Source: Agrostemma githago | Lineage: Eukaryota; Streptophyta; Magnoliopsida; Caryophyllales; Caryophyllaceae | Direction: 5' to 3' | Assembly: GCA_958450325.1 (NCBI GenBank) | Contig: OY288257.1 | Span: 33,064,771-33,128,770 of the forward strand | Length of the DNA stretch: 64,000 nucleotides | Shown: one piece after another, positions 11,077 through 23,470 of the stretch | How the letters are laid out: every line of letters begins with the position of its first letter | How positions within the stretch are numbered: position 1 is the stretch's first letter | The notes under the pieces: model-generated | The model's database searches: none | Told to the model about the DNA's origin: nothing | The model's input: the letters and a program-made list of their open reading frames with translations, nothing else | Program-made: the position numbers and the translations under genes

Positions 11077-13962
11077 TTAGTTACATATTCGATCGAAAAT
11101 CCTCTTGTCTACACTTGGGATCCTTGCGCCAAAGCCCCTAAACCTTTCACGAACTTCAATCTTTACTCTTTGTAGCAGCACGGCCGGTCGGTGCACACAC
11201 AATTCAAACCTGCAACGGTTTCGCTCCATCCAGATTATATACACCAAGGCTAATAAACCAGCAATCACTATTTGCTTTCAAAGTAGAGACCTGGGTTTCC
11301 ATTTTATACACCATCCAACAGGCCCCCTGGAATTCCTTGCACACCCAGCCATTCAAGTGTCATCTCCAGACTTGCATTACTGAGTTTAAAACGAACGAAA
11401 AAGTGGTCATGAGACTCGGGTTGCTCCATACATAATACGCACACAGGGTCAATGTTTAAGCCAAATCGAACCAGCCTGTCAGTTGTAAGAAGCCGCTGCC
11501 GGGCAAATAACCAATAGATGAACGAGTGTTTGTGTTTATTAATTCGATTCCAAACCACTACATGCCAATCCACATCATGCTGTTCTCCTCGAAGCTAATC
11601 ATCTCCCACATAACCTGCTTTAAAAACTTCCTTTACTTGACATATCTTTCGCCAAGTTCAACTACAAGAGTAAGATGGTTTATAACTTCGCCATTGTTGC
11701 CCTTTCAAATAGATTGCATTAACCCATCGAATCCAAAGGTGGTCAGCCTTGTTTGCGATCCACCAAGTATACTTTCCAATGTTGGCCTTATTCCAAGTGA
11801 CCCCATTAATAATTCCAAGCCCCCCATGTCTCTCGGCTTTACAGCATGTATTCCAATCAACAAGGGGAACGTTCTCATAGTTAGCTTGCCCATTCCATAG
11901 ATAATTTCTACAGATTGCGGTTATCCTCCTCATCACACCACTAGGCAAGAGAAAATTCCGAGCCCAATATGCCTGAATGTGTGATAGTACCGCTTTGACC
12001 AGTACCAGTCACCCTGCGTAGCTCAACTTCCTCAAGCCCAATCCTCTTATTCGGTCCACCATCTTCTCAATCAATCGATTGCAGTCCCCAGGCGACACCT
12101 TTTTGTATGATATGGGGATGCCAAGGTACCTAAATGGGAAGGCACCTCGTTGAAACCCAGTCATATGTAACAGTTGCGTAGCAATACCATCAGGAATACC
12201 ATTCATAAGAATCTCAGATTTTCCTTGATTGATAATCAGTCAAGACGCATCTGAGAAAGTTCGAAAGGCTTTTAGCAGGATCCTTACTGAACTTGTGTCC
12301 CCACGACAAAAGAGTAAGATATCATCCGCGAAACAAAGGTGATTGAGTTTCACTTGTTTGCACAGTGGATGGTAGTTAAATCCCTCACACATGGCTGTAG
12401 CATCCAACAAACGAGATAGATATTCCAAGCAAAGCGTAAATATAATCGGCGACATCACCTTGTCGAATCCCACGCTTCCCTTGGAAAAATCCAAACTGAG
12501 CCCCATTCAAAGATAATGTGTATGACGGGGTCGAGATGCATTCCATTATCCATTGAATCATATTAGTTGAGAAGTTCAAACCTTCAAGCATTTGTTTGAT
12601 AAAACTCCATTCCACCGAGTCATATGCCTTGCTAAGGTCAATTTTCAAGATACATCTTGGGGAGCAACTTCTCCTATTATATAACCTCACTATATCTTGA
12701 CAAATGAGGATATTATCTACAATGTCCCGCCCTTTTATAAAAGCGCTTTGGTTATGACTCACAAGAGAAGGAACTTCCTCCATCAGCCTGCTGCAAATAA
12801 TCTTGGTGATACATTTATATATCACATTACAACAAGCAATGGGTCGATAGTCACTAACATTCTCCGCTCGTTCTTTCTTAGGGATTAACGTAATAATCGT
12901 GGAGTTCACCTGTTTCAAGAGCTTTCCACTCTTAAAGAAGTCCCTGACTGCCTCTGTAATGCTATTACCCACTACCGGGAAGGCATCCCTAAAAAAGTCA
13001 CTCGAAAAGCCATCCGACCCCGGGGCCTTATTTGATTGAATAGAGAATAAAGCTTGTTTAATTCCTCGTCTGTTACATCTCTACTCATTCTCATAGCTCT
13101 TTCCATTTCCATAGCCCCTCCTCGACGAACTATGTTTACATTGACACCAACAGTTTCACGAGTAGTCCCAAGCACCTTTTCAAAATGTTTCAAGAAAGAA
13201 TGCTCAATGTCCTTTGGATTCGACCATATTACCCCATCAGCATCCTTAATTTGGAACACCCTATTGTGCACCCTTCTTCCTTTAATAACACTAATGAAAG
13301 TATGAAGTGTTGTCATCACCCTCATCCACCCATTTGCTTTTAGCCTTTTGGGCAAGGAAGCTTCATCAAGCGTGCGGTATGCTTCTGCTGCAGATTTCTC
13401 AATCGTTTGGAGACTGATATCAGCTGGATCTTTATGTAACTGTTGCTAGAATTCAAGAGTTTCAGCAAAAGGCACCACAGATCCAATCCTTTCATCAGTA
13501 GCTAGAACATTATTAAAGTCCCCCGCTACTAGCCATGGCCCACTGACCCTTCTTCTCATTACACAAAGAGATTCCCATAAGGGAGCTCCGTTAGCCATCC
13601 TATTCTTGCCATACACAATTGAAAACCACCATCCTATATTTTTAGGTAAGTAAGTCACATAAGCATGTATGACCTGTTCCTTCTTCTCAATAATATCCAC
13701 TTTATAAACATTATGTAGCCAAAATCCATATTCGCACTCCATCCATGACATCATTATTAGTAACAAGCTCTCATTGCTCACCTAGTCCCTGAACTTTATT
13801 AATAGAAGAACTCCTTGCTCTAGTTTCCAATAAACCATACAACCCTACCTTATTGTTATGCAAGAACCAACTTATCTCTCGCTGTTTATTTGGGTTGTTT
13901 ATTCCTCTCACATTCCAAAATCCCAAGTTAGCCATGATCCTGAGTCTCCAGATCATGGCCAC
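11077..13962 (-). pseudogene. LINE-2 ORF2 (endonuclease / reverse transcriptase), broken
   Basis: ORF2 starts MANLGFWNVRGINN, the plant L1 endonuclease N-terminus, and includes WLVAGDFNN. After frameshifts the reverse transcriptase follows: LIPKKE, YRPIACCN, SAFIKGRDIVDNIL, LKIDLSKAYDSVEW, GKRGIRQGD, and the catalytic motif CFADDILLF at about 12330. Downstream are FRYLGIPIS, the RNYLW...GGLGI region and a zinc-ribbon module (C-x2-C...SHDHFF). At least five frame changes and several stops separate these parts. The intact enzyme would nick target DNA and copy the LINE RNA at the nick. The order and motifs leave little doubt about the family. Confidence 0.92.
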
Positions 13963-13989
13963 CTATCTGATTTTGTTCAACATTTACTA

Positions 13990-15165
13990 TTAGTCCATTG
14001 CTTTGGTGAAGTGTAGAGTTGAGAGCATCATAAAACGACTTCCCACAATACATGATCCACCTCTTGGCTGTTGAGTAATCCTTGTCACAATTCTATCTCG
14101 AGTAACACTGGTAATTGGTCCTTGTACTAGCATTGGCGTAATCATCTTTTCTTGTATCACAGCCAGTACAGGCTGATTGGGCTGACTGGGCTGTATTGGT
14201 ATTGGGCGCCATACCTTGGTAGTCTTTTTCACTTCTTTCCTGCAATTCTTGGCCTCATGACCAACCCCATGGTACTTAGTACATTGACAAGGCTTCCACT
14301 CATAATGTACATTCAATGTATGCATAGAATCAAGTTCTTCATGAAATGTAATAATGTCAGGAAAATCCGCACCAAACTTTACCTCTACCATGACCCTAAC
14401 GTACCCAATAAACTTCTTCTCCTTGGTTGCAACATCAGTCTGAACAGGTTTGCCAACTAGCGCAGCAATTTTCAGCAAGTCATTGCCCTAGAATTTCAAA
14501 TTTAGACCATAGAACCGAATCCAGATCGGTACAATGTCTAACCCTTCCTTCTCAAGCTTACTCGTTCGGGTCCATTTCTTAACAACAAGAGGTTTGCTAT
14601 CAAAGAACAGATGACCCATCAATATAACTTGCTCCAGCTTCTCCTGAGTTTTGAATTTGACAATTGCAACCCCTTTCGGTTTAAAAGAAACTTTCTCAAT
14701 TTCAGTCTCATTCCATACTCTCTTCAAGAAACCCCCCATGACATGCCAATGTGGATTCGCTCCCATCACATAACAAATTACAGAATTAGTCCAATATTCA
14801 ATCTCACCTTTAACATCCTCATGTGTCAAATGCAGTCCCCCTGAACTCTCTCTAGTGCGATGCCTCCCTGTGACCTCCTTCCAACCCAACTGGGCATTCA
14901 CCAGAGTGTCCAATTCCAGGTGATTGAAAGCAGTAGTATCTTCATCTGAGAGTAGGACATCCTCAATCTGCTCTTCTTTGTCAATCTGGGTTTGTTTTTT
15001 TCCATTATCACGTGTATACGTATTCCTCTCCTCACTATATCCTTTATTATCTGATTTATTACTATTAGTTTTTGTGGAATTATTATTGTAATGTCTAATT
15101 TTTTTTTTGTGTGATATACTAGTCCTAGATTTACCTTTCTTGGATCTTGCCATTGCTGAAAACAA
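13990..15165 (-). pseudogene. LINE-2 ORF1 (DUF4283-like domain, zinc knuckle)
   Basis: One reading frame of about 390 codons, broken only by a TAG at 14488-14490. The start MARSKKGKS, a few codons into the frame, is the form expected for plant L1 ORF1. The N-terminal ~90 residues are basic and low-complexity. A DUF4283-like RNA-binding fold follows (WTNSVICYVMGANPHW, VVKKWTR, PIWIRFYGLN). After the stop come a second segment with GKPVQTD and YVRVMVEV and a modified CCHC knuckle, CQCTKYHGVGHEAKNC. ORF1 proteins coat LINE RNA and help form the retrotransposition particle. The knuckle spacing departs from the usual C-x2-C-x4-H-x4-C. Confidence 0.85.
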
Positions 15166-15227
15166 GGAAGGATTTTCTAGGGTTTTCTCTCTCTAGGTTT
15201 CATCTCTCTAAGAACCCATTTAAAATA

Positions 15228-15430
15228 AACTTAATAAATCAAACTAATTAAACTACAAAAAACGGATAAAAATCGATTTTTTAAAAGAAAGCAAAAAATT
15301 TAACTAACTAAACTAATCAAAACCTAATTTTTCTTTAAAAAGAACTCACAAGGACCGAATATGGACCGCGCCTAGACCGGGTTTTTCTTACATGCAAAAA
15401 AAATTTGCACTGATGAAGATAGGATTTGGA
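15228..15430. repeat. ~240 bp tandem repeat, right part (after LINE-2)
   Basis: The sequence resumes the array after the duplicated AACTTAATAAATC. CAAAACCTAATTTTTC, GACCGAATATGGA and CTAGACCGGGTTTT align to the unit at 10803-10974. Removing the LINE and one target copy restores a period of about 248 bp. Confidence 0.78.
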
Positions 15431-15670
15431 CCGCTGTGGGCATGGAAATGTGTAAATGGATGTAATTGTATTGATTTTGGGACATTAAGAGGTAGTGGCA
15501 TGGAGCTGGAAGAAATGGAAGACTAGAAGTTGACAGAGAGTTTAGGGAAAGCTTATTGGGGCATGGATGGAAATTAGGGTAAGGATGGAGATTAGGCTAG
15601 AACGAGGTTTATATAGGGTGGGTGAGTTAGGGTTTTTCATTTGGTTCACACTTTGAAATAAACCATATCA

Positions 15671-17158
15671 GTGGCCCAAATTTTGATTGGGTCGGGGAAC
15701 TTTTCGAGACAGTATTGGACAATCAGCCTGTTTTTTGTTTTCAATTTGGATTATCATTCAATGATCACAATATGGACTGCTCTATTTAATAAAGACTTGA
15801 AACGTTCTTCGACGAGTAGTGCACAAAATAATTCAAATTTATCGACTATGATGGATTTTACTCATTTATCGCCTCATCTTCGTGTACAAAATGACTTAGT
15901 ATGGCCATATAATTGTTATTGCTCACTTATGTAGCTTATTTATTTGATCAGATACTATGTTATCAAGACAATCGACACAAGCATTGGCACCAAGTATTTT
16001 GTCGAATCTAGCTTCAGCTAATTGTGTTAACAATATATCCTCCTCGACTCATATGTATATTCCCATTATTCCCGTTCTATCGCCAAATCAAGTGCGGGCA
16101 AAAGCTGCAAGGGCTACGAGAAGGAAAATCCAAAAAAAAAATAGAATTTCAAGATCTTCACATGCTTATAACCATACTCAACTGGATTCCCAAAATATAT
16201 CGTCCAATTGTCGTATCACAGGGTACGTGAACACGTCCTTCGACGAGTAGTGCACAAATTAACTCAAGTTTATCGAGTATGGTGGATTTTATTTATTTAT
16301 CACCTCATTTTTCTGTACAAAATGACTTAGTATAGTTTCCCATATAATTGTTATCGCTCACTTATGTAGCTTATTTATTTGATCAGATACTAGATTATCA
16401 AGACAACAGACACAAGCATTAGCACTAAGTATTTTGTCGAATCGAGTTTCACGTAATTGTGTTGACGATATATCATGCTCCTCAACTCATATGAATATTA
16501 TTATTCTCATTCTATCGCCAAATCAATTGCAGGCAAAAGCTGCTAGAGCTAAGAGGAGAACAATCGTCAAAAAAAAAAATTTCAAGATCTTCACATACTC
16601 ATGCTCAGTTGAATTCACAACATATATTGTCCCATTGTCGTACCACAGGTACGTGATGATCCCTTATTTACATGCTACGTTATTCTCTGAATTGATCTTT
16701 TTAACATTTCTGCTCATGTATACAGTAATTAGGAAATCTTAGTACATCGAGTGTGACTACGAACTTTGACAAAAATTCATTCCCTGCTTATGGAGAACTA
16801 AATACTCAATCAGCTTCTTATTTTCCACATTTGAAGAAGGATCTACGAGTCAAGGAGCATCTTCATTTCCCATTCTCGATGAAAATTCCTATGTGGGAAA
16901 CCTTTTATTATCCCCCGAATCCCCCTGAATTTGAGCAAGGTTTTTTATTTTCTTTAAATATTTTACATGTTATTTTCCTTAATGATTCTTATTGATATAG
17001 AATAAGGTGTAATATAAAGAATGTCGCTTTTTTTTTGCTTCATGATTTTTTGTCTTAAATGTATTGTATCAGATTTAGAAGGATATTTAGATTTTGGTGA
17101 CCCTGATTATGAATGCGAGAAATGTGGGGCACAGATGTTGTTTGAAGAACGTATAGGG
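15671..17158 (+). pseudogene. Helitron RepHel N-terminal exons
   Basis: Exon-like blocks precede the Rep domain: serine-rich duplicated blocks at 15671-16650, then 16753-16924 (FPAYGELNTQSASYFPHLKKD ending NPPEFEQ before a GTTTTT donor), then about 17071-17158 (YLDFGDPDYECEKCGAQML). The last has the C-x2-C that opens the zinc-binding N-terminal region of plant Helitron proteins, and it continues beyond LINE-1 at 20575 as HPKFSLCCSDEKVTLP. The joined reading matches the usual cysteine-bearing pre-Rep segment. Exon limits in the first kilobase are approximate. Confidence 0.65.
15800..16650 (+). repeat. Tandem duplication of ~430 bp inside the Helitron gene
   Basis: The block from CGACGAGTAGTGCACAAA (about 15810) to about 16227 is followed by a diverged second copy, about 16238-16650. 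Both contain ATCAGATACTA, ACACAAGCATTRGCACCAAGTATT-like, CTATCGCCAAATCAA and GTCGTAYCACAGG. The translation is serine/asparagine rich followed by a basic patch (QAKAARAKRR-like). Duplication of this exon-sized unit lengthens the N-terminal region of the Rep protein. Confidence 0.8.
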
Positions 17159-17173
17159 AAGAATAAAGGAACT
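17159..17173. repeat. Target-site duplication of LINE-1 (left copy)
   Basis: AAGAATAAAGGAACT here is repeated at 20560-20574, just after the LINE A tail. Removing the LINE and one copy restores the Helitron reading frame (KNKGT followed by RHPKFSLCC). Confidence 0.9.
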
Positions 17174-20100
17174 GGCCTATTGGAGACCAAAATAAATGGG
17201 AATAATGTACACAACATCTCATCTACTACGCTAGAGGGTTGGTGTGCAACTACGAATGCTAGAATCCATAAAGAAGGTCGGGTGTGGGTAATATGGAGGC
17301 CCCAATTGTACGATGTTCTAGCCCTAGAATACATCCCTCAATGTGTTCATGTGATGGTTACTCCTAGAATGGACTCTAAAAACTTCTTCCTCAGAATGAT
17401 ATACGCCTTCAATGAAGGGGTTGATAGGGTTCCGCTTTGGAATAAGATTAAAGAGTATGCTAAAACGATTATTGAGCCCTGGGCAATCATGAAGGACTTC
17501 AACACGGTTATAAACCCACAGGAGAGACTGAGGGGGACAGACCAAGCAACAAGACATGGAAGACTTTATCGAATGCTTAGATGCTTGTGGTATGAGACAT
17601 GGTAGCTACAGGTACTTTCTACACCTGGACTAATAAGCAAGAACCTCAGTCCAGAATATTTAGCAGAATCGACAGATGTTTGATAAACACGGAATGGTCC
17701 TCATCCTTCCCGAATATGGTAGCGGACTACCACCCTGCCGGCTTATTCGACCACTGCCCGTGTACTGTATCTGATAGAAGGATGACAGAGGGAGGGAGAA
17801 GAAATTTCAAATACTTCACAATGTGGAGCAAAACTCCTGATTTTCCCAACGTTGTGCGAGAGATCTGGAATGAAAGGGTTGAGGGTTGTCGAATGTTCTC
17901 AGTATGTAAGCGACTGAAGATGTTGAAGAAACCCCTTAAGCTTTTGAACAAGCAATGATTCTCTGATATCGAGAATACTACAACCATGACAGAGAAAATG
18001 TTGTATGACATCCAAATTAAGGTTCAAAATCAACCTCAGAATGAAGAACTGATTAGGGAAGAGATAAACACTGCCGCGAATCTGAAAACCCTAACAGAAG
18101 CGAGGAACTTATTCCTGAGTCAAAAGGCCAATACCAGATGGCTCGAGGATGGGGATAACAATACGGGATACTTCCACGGAATTCTGAGGAAGAGATACTG
18201 CAATAATAAAGTGATCCAAATTGAAGACAAGAGAGGGAATCTATGTACTGACACAGGAACTATACACCAAGCTTTCATTGACTTCTATGAGGGGCTCCTA
18301 GGTTCTAGTAAAGCTGCTCAACCTGTCAAGCGCCAAGTCCTAGACCATGGGAAGCTATGCACACAAGACCATTGCAGTGTACTGACCAGGCCTGTGACAA
18401 ACGATGAAATCAGAACAATTGTGTTTGGAATCCCGAATGAGAAAGCTTCGGGCCCTGATGGATTCTCGAGTTCGTTCTTTAAAGACAGTTGGTCTATTAT
18501 TGGGGATGACATTTGTGCAGTTGTTCACGAATTCTTCATGAATGGAAAGCTGCTAAGACAGATAAATGCTACAACTATTACTTTGATCCTGAAATGTGAG
18601 AGACCAACTTCTGTCATGCATTTCAGGCCTATGGCGTCCTGAAACCTGCTCTATAAAATCATTTCGAAGCTCTTATGCAATAGGCTGGCAAAAATTCTCC
18701 CGGATATAATTGGGGATAACCAAACAACTTTTGTGAAAGGGAGGTCTATAGTCGATAATGTGCTTATATGCCAAGACATTATCCAAATGTCCAACCGGAA
18801 AGCGGTGTCGCCTAGATGCCTCTTTAAAATTGACCTTCAAAAGGCCTATGACTCGATTGAATAGAGCTTTATTGAATAGTTGATGATGGGTCTTAATATG
18901 CCTAAATCCTTTGTCCAAAAGCTCATGGTATGCATCACATCTACTTCATACTCTCTCAGTCTAAATGGCACCAACTTCGGGTTCTTCCAAGGTAAGCGAG
19001 GACTACGACAATGAGACCCTATATCTCCACTCCTTTTTACCCTTGGGATGGATTACCTGACCCGAATGATCAATTACGCTACTGCTCGCTGGCCATTCCA
19101 CTACCACCCGCTTTGCAAAGAGGTTAAGCTTAATCATCTTATGTTCGCTGACGACCTTCTGCTTTTCTGTAAAGGGAATGCTCACTCAATCATGCTTCTT
19201 GTTAGAGCTTTCTCCTCTTTCTCCAATGCATCTGGATTATCGATGAATACTACTAAATCTAAAGTCTACTTTGATGGAGTTGCAAACAGTCTAAAGGAGG
19301 ATGTGGTCGCTGCCACGGGATTCAAGGAAGGAGTTATCCCCTCCAACTATCTGGGAGTGCCTATCCAACCACGAAGATTAACGAAGATTGATTGTAGCAT
19401 TCTTATTGAGAAGATGGTGTCTAGAATTCGAAGCATTGGTGCGAGAAAGCTTTCTTACGCAGGAAGAGTGGTTCTCATTAACTCGGTCCTGAATACCCTC
19501 CACTCGTACTGGACAAGTATATTCTTGCTCCCTAAAGGGGTTATTAAAAGAGTTGAAGCAGTGTGAAGAAATTACCTATGGGACGGTGGTACTGAGTACA
19601 ACCGGACTCCGTTGGTAAGCTGGGATAAAGTTACCCTGGCCAAACGAGAAGGAGGCTTGGGTATAAAGAGGCAGATTTGATGAATGTAGCTGCCATTTGA
19701 AAACTCGTGAACTGGATTTATGGGAAGGCTGACAGGCTTTGGGTTAGATGGATTAACCACATCTATCTCAAAGGCGGTGATTGGAATGATTACACTCCAC
19801 CAAAGACGGCCCCATGGGCTTGGAAGAACGTGTGCAAAATCAAAGAGAAACTAAAGAATGGCTATATCGCGAATAAGTGGCAGGGTGAGGAGGAGAAGTA
19901 CACGATTAAGAAGGGCTATGACTGGCTCCGAGGTAAACATCCACCTTTAAACTGGTCTAATTTTGTCTGGCACGAATGGAACTCTCCGCGGCATGCTATG
20001 ATTTCCTGGTTAGCAAAACATAATGGACTGAACTTGCGAACCAAACTATATGAGCATGGTTGCAGCACTAGCGACCAATGCTGCTTGTGCGAAAATGGCC

Positions 20101-20435
20101 CGGAAACTGTGGACCACCTGTTTTTTGATTGTCCCTACAGCTCCAAGATCATTACTGAAGTAGAAACCTGGTGCGGACTCAATTTAAGAAGATTTGCAGG
20201 GCACAACACGGATAGAAATAGCATCTGCTACAAATCCGCGGCTGCTGTTTGGAATGCTTGTCAATATGAAATTTGGTTTCAGCGGAATAATGCTCGTGTG
20301 CATCTCCGGGTGAAGATCCCGAACCTGGTCGCAAAGTGGATAATAATGAATGCTAAGAGAAGAATCCTTAGCAAGATGAACAGCAACACTACTAGAACTG
20401 AAAAGGAATGGCTTCAGAAGTGGGGTAGTATCTAG
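17174..20435 (+). pseudogene. LINE-1 ORF2 (endonuclease / reverse transcriptase), 5'-truncated and broken
   Basis: The frame opens inside the endonuclease (LLETKI, GRVWVIWRP, PWAIMKDFNTV) and shifts near 17595 to GTFYTWTNKQ and RIDRCLIN. The reverse transcriptase follows: ANTRWLEDGDNNTGYFH, EKASGPDGFSSSFFK, VKGRSIVDNVLICQD, FKIDLQKAYDSIE, FFQGKRGLRQ, the catalytic MFADDLLLF near 19140-19170, and SNYLGVPIQ. After another shift comes the C-terminal HEWNSPRHAMISWLAKH and CCLCENGPETVDHLFFDC zinc-binding domain. In-frame stops lie near 18640, 18861, 18876 and 19012. Two of these replace a tryptophan codon (TGG to TAG), as expected from cytosine deamination on the other strand. No functional protein is possible. 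Confidence 0.93.
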
Positions 20436-20559
20436 GCTGTTAGGATTGTTTGTTTGCGTATGTTACCAAATGAGGCGTTTATGTCGTAGTGACTTGCTCA
20501 CTCTCTGTATCATGTACATTTTGACATAGTAATATAATACACATTTTACCAAAAAAAAA
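17174..20559 (+). mobile_element. L1-type LINE, 5'-truncated (LINE-1), inside the Helitron
   Basis: A 3,386 bp LINE ends in CATTTTACC followed by an A run, with 15 bp target duplications on both sides. It begins within the ORF2 endonuclease, so ORF1 and the 5' end are missing, the usual result of incomplete reverse transcription. It interrupts the Helitron gene between the two halves of its cysteine-rich N-terminal segment and is therefore younger than the Helitron insertion. Confidence 0.95.
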
Positions 20560-20574
20560 AAGAATAAAGGAACT

Positions 20575-22740
20575 AGGCATCCTAAATTCTCATTATGTTG
20601 TTCAGACGAGAAGGTTACATTACCATTTTTAGAAGAACGACCAGCATTGCTCAAGGCACATCTAACTGCGAGCCATCAATTCAGTAAGCAATTTTTTGGA
20701 AATATACGGTCGTACAGTTCAATGTTTTCATTCACTTCAATGGGCGGCATAATCGATCACTCTATCAATTGAGGTCGAGGACCTTACACTTTTAGAATGG
20801 GAGGTGAAAACATTCACCGTATTGGAATTCTGTTGCCATCAACAGAGACAAATCCTAAATTTTGTCAGCTATATATCTACGATACCGAAGATGAAGTCCA
20901 AAACCGAAAAAAGGCCATTAGGTAAATAATTTTTCCTTGTATTTATGATGTTTTTTTAATTACTCATATGATGTTATTTTGTCCAAACAAAATCATTTCC
21001 TTTATTATGTAAATGTAGCTCCAACTATCCTGATCGATTTAGAGATGAACTCATATGTGCGTTACCAGAGACGGTAGATCTGTATAACCCTCCTGCGAAG
21101 ACATTTAGGATGGCGAGGGACCAACTATCTGAAGATATAGATAGAGAAGTGAGTATAAGACTCATTGCTTGGATATGTTCTGATGGTCGAACGTATAATC
21201 GTCCAACGGCTTCTGAGGTTGCTGAATTAATTGAGGGTGATATTGGTCCTGACATGGAAAAGCGTGATATTATTGTCCAAAAATCGTGTGGCGCATTATA
21301 ACGTATAACATAGCTACATCCTTCATATATGGCGCTCCAATATCCTTTGTTGTTTCCGCACGGGGAAGATGGTTACCGTCTTAATATCCCCCATAGTGAA
21401 ACTTCTCTGGGAGTTAGCAAGAGTGTAAAGCCTCGAGAGCAGCTAACATTGAGACAGTGGCTCGCGTTTCGTATTCATGATAGAGCATTGTCTCGCAAAT
21501 TCAATATATTATTGTTAGCGGGTAGATTGTTTCAACAATTCTGTGTCGATGGTTATACCATGGTTGAATCGCAGTGGTTGTCATTTATTCGTAATAATCA
21601 GGAATTGCTTCGTGCTGAAAAAGTTAAAGATCTAACAAGCGTCGTTGAACGAGGAGATATTGCGCCATCTTCAGCCGGTAGTCGATATATTATTCCTTCT
21701 TCGTTCACACAAGGTGATGCATATATGAGAGGTAACTATCTAGATACAATGACCATTTGCAGGTCGTTCGGATATCCTGATCTATTTATTACATTCACAT
21801 GTAACCCTAAGTGGCCAGAAATCACTCGATTTGTCACTAAAAGAGGTCTCAGACCCGATGATTGTCCTGATATATTGTGTCGGGTATTCAATATTAAACA
21901 TGACGAGCTAATGATGGATTTGAAAGACCGTCAAATTTTTGGAAGAACAAGAGCAGGTAAAGATTTCTAATTTTATTTGGTTCACTTCACTTTTTAAGGT
22001 TAGTAATTTTACTTACAATTTTCTCTTCTATATGTTATCATTGCAGTTGTCTATACTATTTAATCTCAAAAACATGGTCTTCCCCATGCTCATATACTTT
22101 TATTCTTACATCGCGACGATAAGTTCCCGGAAGCTTCAAATGTTGACAAAATCATTTCTGCCAAGATACCTGATGCCAAAGAAAATCCAATTTTACATAA
22201 CGCTGTTTCTGAATTTATGATACATGGGCCATGTGGGACGGCAAATCCAAAATCTCCGTGCATGTTTAACTCTAAATGCCCAAGACACTTTCCGAAGAAG
22301 TTTAACAACCGAACAATCGTCGACGACGATGGGTATCCTTTATATAGGAGAAGGAACGATGGAATCACAATTTACAAGAATGGTGTTCACATTGACAATG
22401 GTTATGTTGTCCCATATAATCCTTATTTGTTGATAAAATATCGTGCCTATATCAATGTGGAATGGTGTAATCAATCTCGGGCAATCAAGTATCTCTTTAA
22501 GTATATAAATAAGGGACCTGATAGAGTGATTATGCAATCATCGTATAGACGCCGTAATGATTATGCTCCTAATCAAGTTGATGAGATACGAAAGTTTTTT
22601 AATTGTCGCTACATCTCAGCGTGTGAGGCTGTTTGGAGAATATTTGCACTTGATATTCACTATAGGACTCCTCCTGTTGAAATGCTTCAGTATCACCTTC
22701 CATGCGAGCAGTCTATGGTGTTTGACGATGAAGCAAGATC
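20575..22740 (+). pseudogene. Helitron Rep (HUH/Y2 endonuclease) region
   Basis: This region continues the Helitron gene after LINE-1. Segments are 20575-20922, about 21018-21956 and, after an intron, 22047-22740. Recognisable blocks are LHPSYMALQYPLLFPHGEDGY, LTLRQWLAFRIHDR, FQQFCVDGYTMVESQWLSFIR, ITFTCNPKWPEI, the HUH motif GLPHAHILLFLHRDD (histidines at 22085-22087 and 22091-22093), and the two-tyrosine motif KYLFKYINKG (tyrosine codons at 22490 and 22502). In active Helitrons the HUH histidines hold the metal and the tyrosines cut and join the single strand. Lesions are two stops just before LHPSYM (about 21299 and 21311), TAA at 22061-22063 directly before the HUH motif, and a frameshift near 22730. 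The catalytic residues are therefore all still present, but the frame is broken. Confidence 0.88.
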
Positions 22741-23470
22741 CTATTGACGAAGTGTTGGAAAGTCCAACGATTGGCATGTCAAAGTTCTTAGCGTGGATGA
22801 AATGTAATAGTGATGATGAATTGAAAGAGGAAGCTCAGAAATTGTTGTACTGTGAATTTCCAACAAAATTCGTTTGGAAGCAACGTGATCGAGCTTGGCG
22901 CCCTAAAGAACGTGGCTTCATTCTTGGTAGACTAAAAAATGTTTCACCAAATTCTGGGGAGTTATATTTCATGAGAACAATGTTAAACCATGTTAAGGGC
23001 CCCACCTGTTGTGAAGACATTAGAACTGTGAACGGTATTGTCTACACGACCTTTAGAGAGCCATGTTTTGCAATGGGGTTAATTAGTGATGACAGAGAGT
23101 ACATTGATGCAATTGAAGAAGCCAATATTTGGGGTTCTGGATTTTATCTTAGAAACCTTTTTGCCAATTTGTTGTTAGCCGGCACATTGTCCATGCCGAC
23201 CAATGTTTGGGAGAAAACTTGGCATCTTTTATGTGATGATATTCTTCATAGACAACGTAATCTCTTTCAGAACCAAGGTATACCATTATTAGACCTTTTT
23301 TTTCCTTTTATAATATGATAGTATACTTTTTATTCATTCTTGACTTTTTAATTGTACGTTGTAGACTTACAATTAACCGAGGAAGAGTTGAAGAATTATG
23401 CTCTTCTTGATTTTGAGGCATCTCTTCAAAGCAACGGTAGTAATCTAAATAGGTTTGAAGGCATGCCCTT
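22735..23470 (+). pseudogene. Helitron Rep-helicase linker exons
   Basis: After the frameshift near 22730 the frame continues QDPIDEVLESPTIGMSKFLAWM, FPTKFVWKQRDRAWRPKE, GELYFMRTMLNHVKGPT and the segment ending HRQRNLFQNQ, then a GTATAC donor at about 23278. The next exon (about 23366-23470) reads LTEEELKNYALLDFEASL and RFEGMP. It is cut after GAAGGCATGCCCTT by the insertion at 23471. The frame resumes at 27547 as LPDDS. The order and wording match the middle part of plant RepHel proteins. Confidence 0.85.
23466..23470. repeat. Target-site duplication CCCTT of the outer solo LTR (left)
   Basis: CCCTT here and at 27542-27546 bracket the insert. Joining the flanks restores the helicase reading GMP-LPDD. 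Confidence 0.88.

Larger units (their letters stand above)
10975..15227 (-). mobile_element. L1-type LINE, near full length (LINE-2)
   Basis: A 4,253 bp non-LTR retrotransposon on the minus strand with 13 bp target-site duplications. In order it has a short 5' leader, ORF1 (nucleic-acid binding), ORF2 (endonuclease, reverse transcriptase, C-terminal zinc-binding domain), and a 3' end with a short A tail. Its length is short for a plant L1, but both ORFs are represented from their starts. ORF2 carries several frameshifts and stops, so the copy is dead. It inserted into the ~240 bp tandem repeat. Confidence 0.93.
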
